Position numbers and translations under genes: made by a program
Origin: Brunnivagina elsteri CCALA 953
GTDB taxonomy: Bacteria > Cyanobacteriota > Cyanobacteriia > Cyanobacteriales > Nostocaceae
Reading direction: 5' to 3'
Assembly: GCF_002289455.1 (NCBI RefSeq)
Contig: NZ_NTFS01000009.1
Location: forward strand, 1-40,681
DNA length: 40,681 nt
Notes under the pieces: generated by a model
What the model was told of the DNA's origin: nothing
The model's database searches: none
The model's input: the letters and a program-made list of their open reading frames with translations, nothing else
Shown: one piece after another, positions 39,161-40,681 of the stretch
Numbering within the stretch: the first letter of the stretch is position 1
How the letters are laid out: the number at the start of each line of letters is the position of its first letter

Positions 39161-39667
39161 ATTAAATATGTCTCCTAAATTAAGTAATTATTATTACATT
39201 GAAATGTTGATTTAGTTCTGCTAAGTACATGAATACTAGTAAATGTAAGTTTACATTTAGTTGTGCCCAGTTTAAAAATGTGCGATAAGTGAAGGCTGTC
39301 CCATTCAGAAATCCCATTCAGAAACTATTGGTAAATTTATAGATATCCTGCATTACTGTACAAACCAAATTTAATATTTATTTTAAACACCCCCTTAGAC
39401 CAGAGAATAAGGAAGAACGGACACAGGGGCATGAGAAATATTTAACTTCTCAACATTCCTGTCTCTCCTATCCTATACACTTCTTAACTTTTTGGTGGAA
39501 ACTTTTTTTAATATTTTCTTAAGACTAAGTAGAAAGGAGCAAACAGCAAAATATGTAACGAAAATTAAAATTCCCCACAACCCTCTTCCCTTCTGACTTG
39601 AAAGTAGTCAGTACAGTATATTTTTTGGGAAAAGGGAAAAATTAAATTAATCTTTCCCTTTCAGCAC
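39161..39667. other. Intergenic region between the LabA-like gene and cysK
   Basis: 507 bases. It holds the palindrome 39241-39258 and AT-rich sequence, plus a 9-bp hairpin (aaagggaaa 39631-39639, tttcccttt 39653-39661) right after the cysK stop, which may help stop the cysK transcript although no T-run follows it. No gene found. Confidence 0.5.
39241..39258. promoter_or_regulatory. Perfect palindrome upstream of the LabA-like gene
   Basis: aaatgtaa (39241-39248) and ttacattt (39251-39258) are perfect reverse complements with a two-base spacer. Such a site is compatible with a dimeric transcription factor. It is 81 bases upstream of the LabA-like start. No regulator is identified. Confidence 0.4.
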
Positions 39668-40603
39668 TCATACGTCTTGAAACATGGCACTACTCAAATA
39701 GCGTTCTCCAAAGGAAGGTTGAATCGCGACAATTAACTTCCCTGCATTTTCGGGACGCTTACCTACTTGTATAGCTGCACACAGGTTTGCACCAGAAGAT
39801 ATTCCCGATAATAAACCTTCCTCCCGTGCAAGTCTTCGTCCATAAATCATTGCATCTTCATCGCTGACCTTGATTACTTCATCAATCAAATCAGTACGGA
39901 GAACTTCCGGGATAAATCCAGCACCTATCCCTTGAATTTTATGTGCCCCTGGATTGCCTCCAGAAAGCACAGAACTATTGACCGGTTCAACTGCGATCGC
40001 GCAAAAACTGGGTTTACGTTGCTTAATAATTTCCGCAATCCCAGTAATAGTACCTCCCGTACCAACTCCTGCGACAACAAAATCAACTTGCCCATCGGTA
40101 TCAGCCCAAATTTCCTCAGCTGTGGTTTGACGATGTATTTGCGGGTTTGCGGGATTGCGAAACTGTTGTAACATATATGCATTCGGTGTCGAAGCAGCTA
40201 TCTCCTCAGCACGACGAATTGCTCCCCCCATTCCTTCCGTACCTGGGGTTAGTATCAAAGAAGCACCATAAGCACGCAGCATTGCCCGACGTTCTAAACT
40301 CATCGTTTCTGGCATAGTCAAAACCAGTTGATAACCCTTTGCTGCTGCTACCATCGCTAGGGCAATTCCGGTATTTCCTGATGTTGGCTCTACCAAAACC
40401 GTTTTCCCCGGTTGAATCAATCCATCTTCCTCTGCCGCTTGAATCATGCTTGCACCAATTCTGTCTTTGACTGAAGCTGCTGGGTTCATCCCTTCCAATT
40501 TGAAAATTATTGTGCTAACACATCCTTCTGATTGGGGAATTTTGTTGAGTTTAATCAGAGGAGTTCCCCCAATCAATTCTGTAACATCATTAGCAATCCG
40601 CAT
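39668..40603 (-). CDS. cysK: Cysteine synthase (O-acetylserine sulfhydrylase)
   Basis: 311 residues, the usual length. It makes L-cysteine from O-acetyl-L-serine and sulfide with PLP. K46 in [11 protein letters not shown] binds [20 protein letters not shown] is the substrate/anion loop; [18 protein letters not shown] binds the phosphate of [20 protein letters not shown] and [20 protein letters not shown] complete the C-terminal domain. The start ATG fits the family N-terminus [21 protein letters not shown] purine-rich AGGAG lies just upstream on the minus strand. It is the last gene of the window and is not in an obvious operon here. Confidence 0.97.
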   Translation of the reverse strand: MRIANDVTELIGGTPLIKLNKIPQSEGCVSTIIFKLEGMNPAASVKDRIGASMIQAAEEDGLIQPGKTVLVEPTSGNTGIALAMVAAAKGYQLVLTMPETMSLERRAMLRAYGASLILTPGTEGMGGAIRRAEEIAASTPNAYMLQQFRNPANPQIHRQTTAEEIWADTDGQVDFVVAGVGTGGTITGIAEIIKQRKPSFCAIAVEPVNSSVLSGGNPGAHKIQGIGAGFIPEVLRTDLIDEVIKVSDEDAMIYGRRLAREEGLLSGISSGANLCAAIQVGKRPENAGKLIVAIQPSFGERYLSSAMFQDV

Positions 40604-40681
40604 TAATTTGCTCCTAAAATACTAAATTTATCCTAAAAGTCTGTTAAAAATACATATTTTCATCACCAAAAACTGAAATTC

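Noticed and set aside
1-40681. tRNA or rRNA genes
   Set aside because: No cloverleaf with a GTTCRA-type T loop and no rRNA sequence was recognised by eye in the intergenic regions; a tRNAscan run would be decisive.

Overview
The window is chromosomal DNA of a filamentous, probably heterocyst-forming cyanobacterium (Nostocales). The support is the many copies of the HIP1-type octamer GCGATCGC, the AT-rich and intron-free genes, short tandem heptamer-like repeats between genes, two high-light-inducible proteins, a COP23-type secreted protein, CYP110-like cytochromes P450 and a LabA-like NYN protein. I see no rRNA, tRNA, CRISPR array, prophage or intact transposase.

Layout. 1-2085: a clear ydaO-type (cyclic di-AMP) riboswitch, a broken NrtB-like ABC permease that it once led into, and an intact SLC13/ArsB-type permease. 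2580-7313: a compact five-gene cassette on the plus strand. It encodes a coiled-coil protein, a one-pass membrane protein with a cytoplasmic longin/roadblock-like segment and a periplasmic OmpA domain, a Ras-like small GTPase, a PAS-like protein and a histidine kinase. This is my best candidate for an undescribed system. 7429-11144: tryptophan synthase beta chain, two paralogous secreted CAP-domain proteins and a short RNase D-like exonuclease. 11294-12516 (minus): a rhodanese-fold protein lacking its catalytic cysteine, and two tandem Hlip genes. 13070-16219: a 1049-residue membrane protein with about eight repeats of a 100-residue unit. 17142-18053 (minus): an alpha/beta hydrolase.

18054-19040 is a long leader and debris region ahead of infC, which ends in a textbook terminator. 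It is followed by a large NTT/MFS-like transporter with a HEAT-repeat tail and a stand-alone cyclic-nucleotide-binding domain protein. 23342-25418 holds repeats, a HAF-repeat gene remnant and three membrane proteins in a row. 26007-28905 carries COP23-like and M48 metalloprotease genes. 29059-30356 carries three small plus-strand genes, including a low-molecular-weight phosphatase. 30381-33197 is a tight minus-strand operon of DUF2993, an enolase-superfamily epimerase and a DUF1611/DgcN-type protein. 33326-36801 contains two cytochromes P450 and a YceD/DUF177 protein. 37018-38340 is an unrecognised conserved-looking protein, followed by a LabA-like NYN protein and cysteine synthase.

Most of the window is ordinary vertically inherited cyanobacterial chromosome. 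The accessory signals are gene remnants (630-739, 18386-18550, 23632-23952), small palindromic or MITE-like repeats, and one repeat that appears to have extended the end of the histidine kinase gene.
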